A stretch of DNA of 64,000 nucleotides from Trebonia sp963759545. GTDB taxonomy: Bacteria > Actinomycetota > Actinomycetes > Streptosporangiales > Streptosporangiaceae. Shown piece by piece: positions 42,068 through 51,100 of the stretch. Numbering within the stretch: position 1 is the first letter of the stretch; each line of letters starts with the position of its first letter. The notes beneath the pieces were generated by a model. That model was not told the DNA's origin and did no database searches. It was given only the letters and a program-made list of their open reading frames with translations. The stretch spans positions 180,475-244,474 of the forward strand of contig CAVXAB010000031.1 of assembly GCA_963759545.1 (NCBI GenBank), written 5' to 3'. The position numbers and the translations under genes are program-made.

Positions 42068-42730
42068 CTCAGGCGCGGCTCGCTCTGGCGGCCACTTCAG
42101 CCCCGGAGCGGCCACTTCAGCACCGAGCGGCCACTTCAGCCCAGAATGGGTTAGGAGAGGACCATTGGTTATCTCCGGCGAGGCCTTTCGTTATCGCCAG
42201 CGTGGTCCTCCCCGTAGCACGGCCACGTGAAATAGCAGCCCTATCGTCACGCCAGCCTCGCCAGCCTCGCCAGCCGCTGACAACAGTTACTGCGTGCACC
42301 CCACGGCTTGAGCCGCGCAGGCCTCAGGTCATGATTGCGGGTCAAATGCGGCCAGGGGCAAGAAGCAGGTCGGACATTTCTCCCATTCAGCCACAAAACA
42401 CCACCTGGAACCGAGTGCCTGGCGTGATCGCGGGTCATGGGCGGCGCATTGCGCCGCCGTTGACCCGCAATCTCCGGTTGATACCCTACGGGGGTACCCT
42501 CAGTAACCAGGCCGGCGATCGTCGATAAGCGCTAAGCCGCTGAATTGCATCACTCCCCAGGTGGATTTCGAGGTTGAATTGACCGTCGGCTCATACCACA
42601 GCGCAACCCAGAATCGCCCCATGGGGTGATGCATTTGCATTGCTCCCTGCGCCATGCTCAAAAGGCCAACCCATGGAGGGGAGGTCTCGCGCGTGCAGCG
42701 GACCAAGCGCCAAGTACCAGGGACCTGGTA
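42068..42730. other. 663-base intergenic region with short repeats
   Basis: Holds three copies of GGCCACTTCAGC (about 42089, 42109, 42129; period about 20), a run of GCCAGCCTC (42254-42275), two GCGGGTCA-containing segments (42336 and 42430) and the large hairpin at 42430-42468. No gene seen. The last 100 bases precede the glycosyltransferase start. Confidence 0.55.
42430..42468. promoter_or_regulatory. large hairpin upstream of the membrane glycosyltransferase gene
   Basis: Arms 42430-42447 and 42451-42468 pair 16 of 18 positions (GCGGGTCA and GGCGGCGC blocks) around a 3-base loop. No T run. It could be a terminator or a leader structure. Confidence 0.55.
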
Positions 42731-44227
42731 GTGGTGAGCGACCTGCCGCCGTGGCCGGCCAGGGCGGGCCTGCGGCCCGCGACCGAGCGGCCGGGCCGTG
42801 GCCGGCGGCCGGACCGGCCGAGCGGACTGGTGATCGCCGGCCTGCTCGTGTTCGTCGGCGGCCTTGCGGCGCTTGCCGTGCTCGTGCCGGTCGGCCACGG
42901 TTTCGCGCCGAAGGGCGGTGGCTGGTTCATCCCGGCGGTCGTCGGCGGCGTGTTCACGCTGCACCCGCTGCTCATCGCCGTCCCGTGGGCGGCCTGTTTT
43001 GTTTTCGGGCTGGCTGACTGGCGCAACCCGTGGCGGGTCGAGCACCTGGACCTGCTGGCCCTGGCCGGCTTCTTCCCGGTGGCGATGCTGCTCAGTGACG
43101 ATGCCGCCCTGGCCGGCCTGTGGCTGGCGGCCGCCTGTCTTTGCTGGCTGTTCTGCCGCATGCTCGGCGTGGCCCTTGGGATCTGGCGGATGCCGGAACT
43201 GCGCCCCTCCTTCAGCTCCAAGCGGTTGGGCCGGGCGATCCTGCTACTGCTGCTTGTTCGGCTCGCAAGCCTCGCCGGTAGCAACATCCTGGACGTCGGG
43301 CAGGCGAGTTCGCTCGGCGCCTGGCGCCTGCTGCACGGACTGCACCTGTACGGCGCCGTGTCCTGGCACGGCCAGGACGGGCTACTGATCTACCGCCCGG
43401 ACACCTACGGGCCGTTCGCCTACTACGCGTACCTCCCGTTCGCGGCCCTCTTCCCGGTCGCGCCGGCGGTGGTCGCGACGCTGCTGCCCGCGGTGTGCTT
43501 CGACGCGCTGACGCTCGCGGGACTGCACAAGCTCGGCGGGCGGCTAGGCGGGCGGCCGCTCGCGCGAGCGTTCGTGTTCGCGTACCTGCTCTTCCCGTTT
43601 CCCGACCTTTCCCTGATGGCGGAGACCAACGACGCGCTGATCGCCGCCCTCTGCGTATGGACAATCGCCGTGGCGACGGAGCGTCCGGTGGCTCGCGGGC
43701 TGCTCATGGCGGCCGCCACCCTGACCAAGTTCCTCCCCGTGCTGCTCGCATTGCAGTTCCTTGGCGTAAGGCAGGGCCGCGGGCGCTACGCCCTGACGCT
43801 CCTCGCCTCGCTCGCCGCGATGCTGGCCTGGCCGGTCATCACCTCAGGGCCGGCTCAGTTCCTCGACTCGACGGTGGGCTACCAGCTGGTACAGCGCGGC
43901 GGCGGCGCTCAGTTCAGCATCTGGACCTACCTGCCGCACGCGGCGCTCGTGGCAAGGCCACTGCTCGCCGCCGCGCTGGTGCTGCTCGCGCTCTCTCCCC
44001 TAGTGCGTCCTCCGGTACAGCACCCGCGGGAGCAGGCCGCCCTCGCCGCCGCGCTCCTCATCGGCGCGCAGCTACTCCTTGGCTACTGGTTCTACAGCTA
44101 CCTCACCTGGTGCTACCCGCTTCTCATCATCGCCATGGTCCAGGCCAGGCCGGACCAAGAAGCGGCCGGCATCGAAGCGCAGGCTGACGTTACCGTGGCC
44201 GACCTGGCGGAAACCGTTGTCGCGTAG
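42731..44227 (+). CDS. polytopic membrane glycosyltransferase (GT87/DUF2029-like)
   Basis: GTG 42731 gives 499 residues; the frame is open to an ATG at 42626 that adds low-complexity sequence. About 11-13 hydrophobic segments. The first large loop carries GSNILDVGQASSLGAWRLLH and YRPDTYGPFAYYAYLPFAAL, with LFPFPDLSLMAETNDALIAA after it. These are typical of GT-C type mannosyl- or arabinosyltransferases using a polyprenyl-phosphate sugar. Expected role: adding sugars to a lipid or wall glycan on the outer face. No partner gene nearby. Confidence 0.75.
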   Translation: MVSDLPPWPARAGLRPATERPGRGRRPDRPSGLVIAGLLVFVGGLAALAVLVPVGHGFAPKGGGWFIPAVVGGVFTLHPLLIAVPWAACFVFGLADWRNPWRVEHLDLLALAGFFPVAMLLSDDAALAGLWLAAACLCWLFCRMLGVALGIWRMPELRPSFSSKRLGRAILLLLLVRLASLAGSNILDVGQASSLGAWRLLHGLHLYGAVSWHGQDGLLIYRPDTYGPFAYYAYLPFAALFPVAPAVVATLLPAVCFDALTLAGLHKLGGRLGGRPLARAFVFAYLLFPFPDLSLMAETNDALIAALCVWTIAVATERPVARGLLMAAATLTKFLPVLLALQFLGVRQGRGRYALTLLASLAAMLAWPVITSGPAQFLDSTVGYQLVQRGGGAQFSIWTYLPHAALVARPLLAAALVLLALSPLVRPPVQHPREQAALAAALLIGAQLLLGYWFYSYLTWCYPLLIIAMVQARPDQEAAGIEAQADVTVADLAETVVA

Positions 44228-44302
44228 CGGATCGCCGCTGCGCGCGCCCGGCGCTAGGCAGGACAAGCCAGCAGCAGGCACACCAGGCGGGCCTGGTGTG
44301 AG

Positions 44303-44932
44303 TCACCGCCGGGTGGCGGTGCCGAGGATCTGCGGCGCGCTAGGGAACGTCATCTTGGTGTCCGCGCTGGTCAGCTGGTCGATCCGGTCGATGGTGAACC
44401 CGGCGCGCTCGATGGCCGCGCGGGTGTCCCTGCCGCAGTGGCAGCCGCCGGCGAGCCATGGCCAGATCGTGGCGTCCAGGGCCCGCTGGACGCGGCGGCG
44501 CCCGGGGGTGGCCGCCCCGACGTGTTCGAAGAACCGCAGTTCGCCGCCCGGCTTGAGGACACGGCGGATCTCGGCGAGCGCCCGGTCCTGGTCGGGGACG
44601 CTGCACAGCACGAGGGAGGCGACCGCGACGTCGCACTGGGCCTCGTCGGCGGGCAGGTCGTCGGCGGTAGCGTCGACGACCTTGATCGCGACGGTGCTCC
44701 GCGCGGCACTGACCTCGGCGATGGACCGCAGGTGGGGCTCCGGCTCAACCGCGATCACCTCGGTGACCGTGGCCGGGTAGCGGGGAAAGTTGAGTCCGTT
44801 GCCCGCGCCGACTTCGATCACCCGTCCTGACGCGCCGTCGACCAGCCTTTGGCGGTAGGGCCCGACACTCTCTTCCATGAGTCGGCTGACGCGGGCGTAG
44901 TAGCGGGCGAAGAGCGGGTGGCGGTGACTCAT
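44303..44932 (-). CDS. class I SAM-dependent methyltransferase
   Basis: 209 residues. SAM site: VIEVGAGNGLNFPRYPATVT (motif I), AVEPEPHLRS (acidic end of strand 2), VVDATADDLPADEAQCDVAV (motif II region), LAEIRRVLKPGGELRFFEHV (post-motif III). The CHCGRDTRAAIERAGF end is typical of phosphatidylethanolamine- or UbiE-like small-molecule methyltransferases. It is convergent with the glycosyltransferase gene. Substrate unknown. Confidence 0.85.
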   Translation of the reverse strand: MSHRHPLFARYYARVSRLMEESVGPYRQRLVDGASGRVIEVGAGNGLNFPRYPATVTEVIAVEPEPHLRSIAEVSAARSTVAIKVVDATADDLPADEAQCDVAVASLVLCSVPDQDRALAEIRRVLKPGGELRFFEHVGAATPGRRRVQRALDATIWPWLAGGCHCGRDTRAAIERAGFTIDRIDQLTSADTKMTFPSAPQILGTATRR

Positions 44933-45035
44933 GGCGTCCTCCGTAAGGCCGGGCTACCTCTAGTCCGGGATGGTACTGGCCGTACGCAACCCCCGCGGAC
45001 CGCGTCAGCCTCCAAGTGGCCATAGGGTTGTGGTC

Positions 45036-46043
45036 GTGCCAGGAGTCCGATCGAAGGTCACGAGTTTGTCCTGGGTTGTGGCGGGGGGATTCGCCGCGTG
45101 GGCGGCGGCGAGGGTCATCGCGGTTGACCGGGTGCGCCGCGCGGAGACCCCGGCGGTGCTGTCCCTCGCGTTCACCCCGCACGTGGCGGCGGCCGCGCCG
45201 TGGGCCGCGGTTGGACTGCGACTGGCTAGACGGCGGGGACCGGCCGCGACGGCCGCGGTGGCCGCCGCCGCGCTTGGCGCGGTGGTGCGCTCGCGCAAGA
45301 TCCCGAGGCCGCAGCCGGGGGCCTGCGGGCCGATGCTGCGGGTGCTCACCCTGAACCTGTACTTCGGCCGGGCCGACGCGGAGGTAGTCGTCGCCCGGGT
45401 CCGTCAGGTCGGCGCGGACGTGCTTTTCCTGCAGGAGCTGACCGCGGACGCGGTGACCCGCCTGAAGCAGGCCGGGCTTGACGACCTGATGCCGCATACT
45501 CAGCTCGAACTCAAGGGCGGCTCGCGCGGCTCGGGGATCTACTCCCGGTTTCCGCTGAGCGAGGGCCCGTCCGTGGCGCCGGTGTACATGGCGCAGCCGA
45601 CCGCGCTGCTTGAGCTGCCGAACGGGGGCAGGGCGGAACTCGTCTGCGTGCACCCGGTCACCCCGAAACCAGGGCGGGGCGGCGCCGCACCGTGGCGCAC
45701 AGAGCTCGCGGTGCTGCCCCCGCCGGGCGAGCTGCCGAGGGTGCTCGCGGGGGACTTCAACGCCACCCTCGATCACGCCGTGTTCCGCGACGTGCTGCGC
45801 CTCGGCTACGCCGACGCCGCGCTACAGGCGGGGAAGGCGCTGAATCCGACTTGGGGACCGCCGGGGCAGGGCCCGGTGCTCACCCTCGACCACGTGCTTG
45901 TGGACCGCGGCTGCGCGGTGCTCGAGTACTCCGTCCACGTCGTCCCTGGCACCGACCACCGGGCCGTGTTCGCGGAAATCCAGCTCCCCGAGCGGTCAGC
46001 CGCCGGCTGTCGTCAGGCGACGACCGCGGCGGCGCTTTGCTGA
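45036..46043 (+). CDS. endonuclease/exonuclease/phosphatase-family protein, membrane-anchored
   Basis: GTG 45036 or 45030. An N-terminal hydrophobic region (about residues 6-30 and 40-70: WVVAGGFAAWAAARVIA, HVAAAAPWAAVGLRLA) precedes the catalytic fold. Motifs: RVLTLNLYFGRAD, DVLFLQELTADA (Glu), GSGIYSRFPL, CVHPVTPK (His in place), VLAGDFNATLDH (Asp-x-Asn), LDHVLVDRG (Asp-His), PGTDHRAVFAEI (Asp-His). All catalytic positions of the DNase I/sphingomyelinase fold are kept. It likely acts as a phosphodiesterase at the membrane. Confidence 0.8.
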   Translation: MPGVRSKVTSLSWVVAGGFAAWAAARVIAVDRVRRAETPAVLSLAFTPHVAAAAPWAAVGLRLARRRGPAATAAVAAAALGAVVRSRKIPRPQPGACGPMLRVLTLNLYFGRADAEVVVARVRQVGADVLFLQELTADAVTRLKQAGLDDLMPHTQLELKGGSRGSGIYSRFPLSEGPSVAPVYMAQPTALLELPNGGRAELVCVHPVTPKPGRGGAAPWRTELAVLPPPGELPRVLAGDFNATLDHAVFRDVLRLGYADAALQAGKALNPTWGPPGQGPVLTLDHVLVDRGCAVLEYSVHVVPGTDHRAVFAEIQLPERSAAGCRQATTAAALC

Positions 46044-46119
46044 GACCGGCCACATTAACCCGGGTGCGGCACTGCGAGAGGGTAGTGCCTGTTGATCAAC
46101 GCATCTATAAGGAGCAGTC

Positions 46120-46416
46120 GTGGCGATAACCGCAATCCTGGAACTGCAGCTCAAGGCCGACTCACTGGAAACCGCGGACGAGGTCATCCACGCGACGCTG
46201 ACGGACACCCGCGCGTTCCCCGGCTGCCTGGGCGTCACGGTGCTGGTCGACAGCGGCGACCCGGCCCACGTGGTCCTTTACGAGACGTGGGAGTCGATCG
46301 AGCACGACCGCGCCTACCGCGCGTGGCGGGCCACCCCCGAGGGCGCCTCGGATCTCGGCTCGATCATGGCCGCCGCGCCCAAGCTCACCCTGTTCACGGT
46401 CGCCGAAGGCGTCTAG
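46120..46416 (+). CDS. ABM-domain (antibiotic-biosynthesis-monooxygenase-like) small protein
   Basis: GTG 46120 follows AAGGAGCAGTC. 98 residues in a single dimeric alpha/beta barrel: MAITAILELQLKADSLETAD, ATLTDTRAFPGCLGVTVLVD, HVVLYETWESIEHDRAYRAW, and a short end. The Trp and His of TWESIEHDRAY are typical. It may oxidise or bind a small quinone-like compound. Convergent with the TetR gene, four bases apart. Confidence 0.8.
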   Translation: MAITAILELQLKADSLETADEVIHATLTDTRAFPGCLGVTVLVDSGDPAHVVLYETWESIEHDRAYRAWRATPEGASDLGSIMAAAPKLTLFTVAEGV

Positions 46417-46419
46417 CGG

Positions 46420-47037
46420 TCAGTCGGTGCGCCGCGCGAGGCCGAGCAGTGCCAGCGCGGCGTCGGCGTGCGCGGCGGCCTGCGCGGGGGTGGGCGCCGG
46501 GTCGATGCCGAGCAGCCTCCGGCGGTGCCGCTCGCCAAGCAGCAGGGAGAACAGCGGCTCCGCGAGCGGTTCGCGATCCGGCCCGCGCTCGGCCCGGATG
46601 TGCTCGGCGAGCCTGGCGACGTGCCTGGCGTCGCCGTTGCCGTGCAGGACCAGGGCGAGTTCAGGGAACCTGGTGGACTCGGCGATCACTAGCTGGTGCA
46701 GCCCGACGAGCTCATCGGAGTGGACGCGCACGACGATGCGCGCGGCGAGCGTCTCGAGCGTGTCGCGGTCGCTTGCCGCGTCCAGGCTCACCGCGGCGGC
46801 GAGGTGCCTGACCATCGCGGCGAACACCTCGGCCTTGTCGCCGTAGTACGCGTAGATGGTGCGCTTCGTCACCTGGGCCGCGGCCGCGAGCTCGTCGACC
46901 GTGGTCGCGCCGTAGCCGGTCCTGAGGAAGACGCCGAGGGCGGTGGTGAGGATCTCGGTTTCCCGCCTGCGGCGCTCGTCGGCCGTCGGCCGCCCGCGTT
47001 TGCGCAGCGCGGGGACGTGCGCGAACTGCCCGCCCAT
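46420..47037 (-). CDS. TetR-family transcriptional regulator
   Basis: ATG 47037. RGRPTADERRRRETEILTTA leads into the DNA-binding domain, with GYGATTVDELAAAAQVTKRT and IYAYYGDKAEVFAAMVRHL. The C-terminal domain is the AcrR-type LVIAESTRFPELALVLHGNG. It is divergent from the 2-oxoacid dehydrogenase operon, and the imperfect palindrome at 47109-47130 is a good operator candidate, so it probably represses that operon. Confidence 0.87.
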   Translation of the reverse strand: MGGQFAHVPALRKRGRPTADERRRRETEILTTALGVFLRTGYGATTVDELAAAAQVTKRTIYAYYGDKAEVFAAMVRHLAAAVSLDAASDRDTLETLAARIVVRVHSDELVGLHQLVIAESTRFPELALVLHGNGDARHVARLAEHIRAERGPDREPLAEPLFSLLLGERHRRRLLGIDPAPTPAQAAAHADAALALLGLARRTD

Positions 47038-47108
47038 GACGCTCCTTACCGTAACTGTCCTGAAATCGCTGCCCGGTGTCTTGCCTGGCCAGCATGGTTT
47101 CCGAATAG

Positions 47109-47130
47109 AATGATACGAAACAGTGTCATT
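47109..47130. promoter_or_regulatory. operator candidate AATGATAC(6)GTGTCATT
   Basis: 8-bp arms, one mismatch, 6-base spacer. It lies 72 bases upstream of the TetR start and 41 before the E1-alpha start, in the middle of the divergent promoter region. Confidence 0.6.
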
Positions 47131-47170
47131 ACTTTCCGGTGCGGCCCACGAGGTCGGGGAAGGCTACGCA

Positions 47171-48326
47171 ATGGCAACCCAGGCACGTCAGCGGCGGTCA
47201 GCGCCGCAGGCACCGCCCGCAGAAAGCGCGCAGGGCCCGGCCGTAGAAAGCGACGCCGTCCAGAACGCGTCCGCTGACCGGGACGGGCAGCTCCGCGAGT
47301 TGTACCGGGACATGGTGCTCGTCCGCCGTTTCGAGGAGCGTGCCGCCCGAGCGTACACCGAGGCGCTCGTCGGCGGCTACTGCCACCTCAACCTCGGCGA
47401 GGAAGCGGCCGTCGTCGGACTCATGGCGGCGCTAAACCCCACCGACTACCTCTTCACGAACTACCGCGAGCACGGCTACGCGCTCATGCGCGGCATCGAC
47501 CCGAACCGGGTGATGGCCGAGCTGTACGGCCGCGTCGACGGCGTCTCCAAGGGCTGGGGCGGCTCGATGCACATGTTCGACGTCACGCACCGGCTGCTCG
47601 GCGGGTACGGCATCGTCGGCGGCCAGCTGCCGCTGGCGACCGGCGCGGCGCTCGCCATCGACTACCGGGACGGCGACGAGGTCGTGATGTGCACCCTCGG
47701 CGACGGCACCACCGCCATCGGGGCCTTCCACGAGTCGCTGAACATCGCGGCCCTGTGGAACCTGCCGATCGTGTTCGTCATCATCAACAACGGGCTCGGC
47801 ATGGGCACGACGGTCGCGAAGTCGTCCGCCGAGCCCGACCTGTACAAGCGCGGCTGCCGCGTACCGGATGGAGTCGGCGCGCGTTGACGGCTTCGACCCC
47901 GTCGCGGTACACGACGCGGCGGCCAAAGCCGTCGCGGCGGCCCGCGGCGGCAAGCCGTACCTGCTCGAAGTCGTCACGGAACGGCTGCGCGGCCATTCCG
48001 TCGTCGACCCCGCCAAGTACCGGTCCGCGGCAGAAGTCGAGCGCCTCAAGCACGAGGACCCGATCCAGCTCTTCGGCGCGAAGCTGACGGCGAACGGGAT
48101 CCTCGACCCCGACATGATCGCCGCGATCGAGAAAGAGGTCGCCGGCCTCGTCACCGCGGCCGCGGACTTCGCCGCGGGCAGCCCGCACCCCGAGGTGGCC
48201 ACGTTGTTCGACTACACCTACGCGACGCCGGTGCCGAACGACTCGCGCCGGCTGCCGGGCGAGCCGCTGTTCGCGCCGCTTCCCCTGCCAGAGACCGCCG
48301 CCGCAGCAGCCGGAGTGAACACATGA
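47171..48326 (+). CDS. pdhA: 2-oxoacid (pyruvate/acetoin-type) dehydrogenase E1 alpha, one frameshift
   Basis: ATG 47171 follows GGGAAGGCTACGCA. LYRDMVLVRRFEERAARAYT, FTNYREHGYALMRGID, KGWGGSMHMFDVTHRLLGGY, and the ThDP motif CTLGDGTTAIGAFHESLN to FVIINNGLGMGT are all intact. At about 47848-47862 the frame slips by one base, and the remaining third (GFDPVAVHDAAAKAVAAARG, LLEVVTERLRGHSVVDPAKY) continues to 48326. Its stop overlaps the E1-beta start (ATGA). It decarboxylates a 2-oxo acid and loads E2. The gene symbol is by family only; acetoin or branched-chain substrates are equally possible. Confidence 0.82.
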
Positions 48327-49351
48327 CGATCATGACCTACCGCCAGGCGCTGCACGACACGCTGCGCGCGGAGATGCTCAGGGACGACAGCGTGTTCCTG
48401 ATGGGCGAGGAGATCGGCGTCTTCGAGGGGTCCTACAAGATCACCGCGGGCCTGCTCAAGGAGTTCGGCGAGAAGCGGGTGCGGGACACCCCGATCGCGG
48501 AAGAGGGCTTCGCGGGCGCCGCGATCGGCGCCGCCATGCTCGGCCTGCGCCCGGTCGTCGAGATGATGACGATCAACTTCTCCATGCTCGCCCTTGACCA
48601 GATCATCAACCACGCCGCGAAGATCTACGGCATGTTCGGCGGGCAGGCGAGCGTGCCGCTCGTCATCCGCACGCCCGGCGGCGGCGGGCAGCAGCTTGGC
48701 GCGACCCACTCGCAGAACATCGAGCTCTTCTACGCCTTCGTGCCCGGCATGAAGGTCGTGGCGCCGTCCAACCCGGCCGACGCCAAGGCGCTGCTGATCG
48801 CCGCGATCCGGGACAACGACCCGGTCCTGTTCCTCGAGAACCTCGCGCTCTACAACACCAAGGGCGAGGTTCCCGACGACGACACCCCGGCCGAGATCGG
48901 CCGGGCCGCCGTCACCAGGCCAGGAAAGGACCTGACCCTGATCGGCTACTCGCGGATGGCGCACGTCGCGGCCGAGGTCGCCGCGTCGCTCGCGGAGTCC
49001 GACGGGCTCGACATCGAGGTCGTGGACCTGCGCAGCCTGCGCCCGCTCGACCGGGAGACGATCATCGCGTCGGTCAGGAAGACGCACGCCGCCGTCGTGC
49101 TCGAAGACGACTGGCTGACCTACGGGATCGGCGCCGAGGTCGCGGCCTCGATCTCGGACGGCGCGTTCGACTACCTGGACGCGCCCGTTCGCCGGGTCGC
49201 GATGGCCGAGGTGCCGATGCCCTACTCGAAGCCGCTTGAGACGGCGGCGCTGCCGTCGCGCGACGACGTCATCACCGCCATCAGGCAGACGCTCGCGGCG
49301 GTGGGGCACCGCACCGCGGAACCGCTCGCGCTAGGAGTACCACAGCCGTGA
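48323..49351 (+). CDS. pdhB: 2-oxoacid dehydrogenase E1 beta
   Basis: 342 residues. MTYRQALHDTLRAEMLRDDS, FLMGEEIGVFEGSYKITAGL, RVRDTPIAEEGFAGAAIGAA and MLALDQIINHAAKIYGMFGG define the family; RTPGGGGQQLGATHSQNIE contains the loop near the active site. The C-terminal domain has DLRSLRPLDRETIIASVRKT. It is intact, and overlaps E1-alpha by four bases and E2 by four bases (GTGA). Confidence 0.9.
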   Translation: MTIMTYRQALHDTLRAEMLRDDSVFLMGEEIGVFEGSYKITAGLLKEFGEKRVRDTPIAEEGFAGAAIGAAMLGLRPVVEMMTINFSMLALDQIINHAAKIYGMFGGQASVPLVIRTPGGGGQQLGATHSQNIELFYAFVPGMKVVAPSNPADAKALLIAAIRDNDPVLFLENLALYNTKGEVPDDDTPAEIGRAAVTRPGKDLTLIGYSRMAHVAAEVAASLAESDGLDIEVVDLRSLRPLDRETIIASVRKTHAAVVLEDDWLTYGIGAEVAASISDGAFDYLDAPVRRVAMAEVPMPYSKPLETAALPSRDDVITAIRQTLAAVGHRTAEPLALGVPQP

Positions 49352-50747
49352 TTGAGATCAAGATGCCGCGCCTGTCCGACACGATGGAGGAGGGCGCGAT
49401 CTCGACCTGGCACAAGCAGCCGGGCGACACGGTCACGGTCGGCGACGTTCTCGTCGAGATCGAGACCGACAAGGCGGTCATGGAGTACGAGGCCTACCAG
49501 GCAGGCACCCTCGCCGAGATCCTGGTGCCTGAGGGCCAGAACGCCGACATCGGCGCCCCGATCGCCCTGCTCGACGACGGTACCGGCGGTCCCGCGCCGG
49601 CCGCCGCCGCCGCTTCCGCGCCAAGCGATTCATCCGAACGACTTCAGCCAGCTCCGGTCGCCTCCGCAGTCTCCGCATCCCCGGCCGCGAACGGGAGCAG
49701 GCAACGTCGTCGCCCGCCAGGTCGCCTCCCCCCTCGTGCGGAAGCTGGCCAGGGAGAACCACCTGGACCTGTCGCACGTCACGGGCAGCGGCCCTGGCGG
49801 CCGCATCATCCGCGCCGACATCAGCGGCCTGCTGGCCAACGGCACCCCGGTCCCGGCCGCGCCCGAGCCTGGCCGCCGCGGCCGCGGCGGCCGTTGCCGC
49901 CGTGCCCGCGGACGCACCGCCGCCCCCGGCGGTACCGGTGACCGCGCCGGCCCCGGCGCCGCACCCCGACCCGGTGTCGCCGGAGACGGCGCGGACCGAG
50001 CCGATGCGGTCAGCGGCCGACGACGACGTGCGTGGCACGCGCGGCGTGCCGATCAGCCAGGTCCGCCGGGTGATCGCCCGCCGCCTGTCCGCGAGCGCAA
50101 GCGAGATCCCGCACTTCTACGTGACCGCGGTCGCCGACGCGCAGGCCCTGATGGACCTGCGGGCGACGCTGAACGCCCAGCTCACCGAGGCGGGCAGGGC
50201 CGCCGCGGGGCGGGCTAAGATCAGCGTCAACGACCTGCTGATCAGGGCCTGCGCGCTCGCGCTGCGCGAGCACCAGGACGTCAACGTCTCCTACGGCGGC
50301 GACACGAGCAGCATCATGCTGGTCCACGACCGGATCAACGTCGGCGTCGCGGTGGCGGCGGAAAGCGGCCTGATCGTTCCCGTCATCAGGGACGCGGACA
50401 CCAAGACGGTCACCCAGCTCGGCGCGGAGGCCAAGAAGCTGGTGGCCCTCGCCGCCGAGCGCAAGCTGACCCCGGCCCAGACGAGCGGGGGGACGTTCAC
50501 GATCAGCAACCTCGGGATGTACGGCGTCGAGCACTTCACCGCGATCATCAACCCGCCCGAGTCCGCGATCCTGGCCGTCGGCGCGACCACCCGCGAGCCG
50601 ACGGTGGTGGGGGACACCCTGGAGCCCCGCTACCGGCTCAGGTACACCCTGTCGGTCGACCACCGGGTGATCGACGGCGCCCTGGCGGCGAAGTTCCTCC
50701 AGACGCTGACCAATCTGATCGAGCACCCCTGGATGATCATCGCCTGA
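49348..50747 (+). CDS. pdhC: 2-oxoacid dehydrogenase E2 (dihydrolipoamide acyltransferase), two frameshifts
   Basis: Lipoyl domain at the start (MPRLSDTMEEGAISTWHKQP, lipoyl Lys in IETDKAVMEYEAY). At about 49691-49706 the frame slips, and the E1/E3-binding domain follows in another frame (ASPLVRKLARENHLDLSHVT, GSGPGGRIIRADI). At about 49861-49875 it slips again into the catalytic domain (GVPISQVRRVIARRLSASAS, active-site SVDHRVIDGALAAKFLQTL). The order is complete. Both slips are in GC-rich linkers. There is no E3 (lipoamide dehydrogenase) gene after it; the operon ends in the terminator at 50784. Confidence 0.85.
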
Positions 50748-50783
50748 GCCCTCACCAGCGCAGGCCCGGGCGCGAAAGGACTC

Positions 50784-50817
50784 GGCCGCGCCGGTCACGT
50801 TCGTGACCGGCGCGGCC
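50784..50817. terminator. strong terminator after the dehydrogenase operon
   Basis: GGCCGCGCCGGTCAC and GTGACCGGCGCGGCC pair perfectly over 15 bp around GTTC, followed by GTTGTTG. It lies between the E2 stop and the convergent small gene, so it can serve both. Confidence 0.85.
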
Positions 50818-50831
50818 GTTGTTGACTCGGA

Positions 50832-51014
50832 TCAGGTGACGCCGACGTTCAGCACGAAGTGGCCCAGCCGCAGATCTAGGAGTCCGCCGCCGGCCCAATG
50901 CACGATGAACGCCAGGAGGATGATGGCCAAGACGACGACCACCAGCCAGATGAAGAACAACACAATCCCGGGAAGTGCGTACCCGGCTACCGTTCTGCCT
51001 CTAACCACGGGCAC
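50832..51014 (-). CDS. small membrane protein, up to 60 residues
   Basis: From GTG 51014, or a later GTG giving VLFFIWLVVVVLAIILLAF. One long membrane span, then HWAGGGLLDLRLGHFVLNVG. I recall similar small actinobacterial proteins ending in a 'GGG-DLR-GHF' pattern, without a function. Spacing to the terminator (14 bases) and a sensible hydrophobic profile support it. Confidence 0.5.
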   Translation of the reverse strand: MPVVRGRTVAGYALPGIVLFFIWLVVVVLAIILLAFIVHWAGGGLLDLRLGHFVLNVGVT

Positions 51015-51100
51015 CAGCTACCCGGGAACGCCGGACTTACTCGGTAAAGGGCTTAAATCCGTAATGGCGCGAATGTCGCGGTTGCGGCGGGCGGCCGTGG

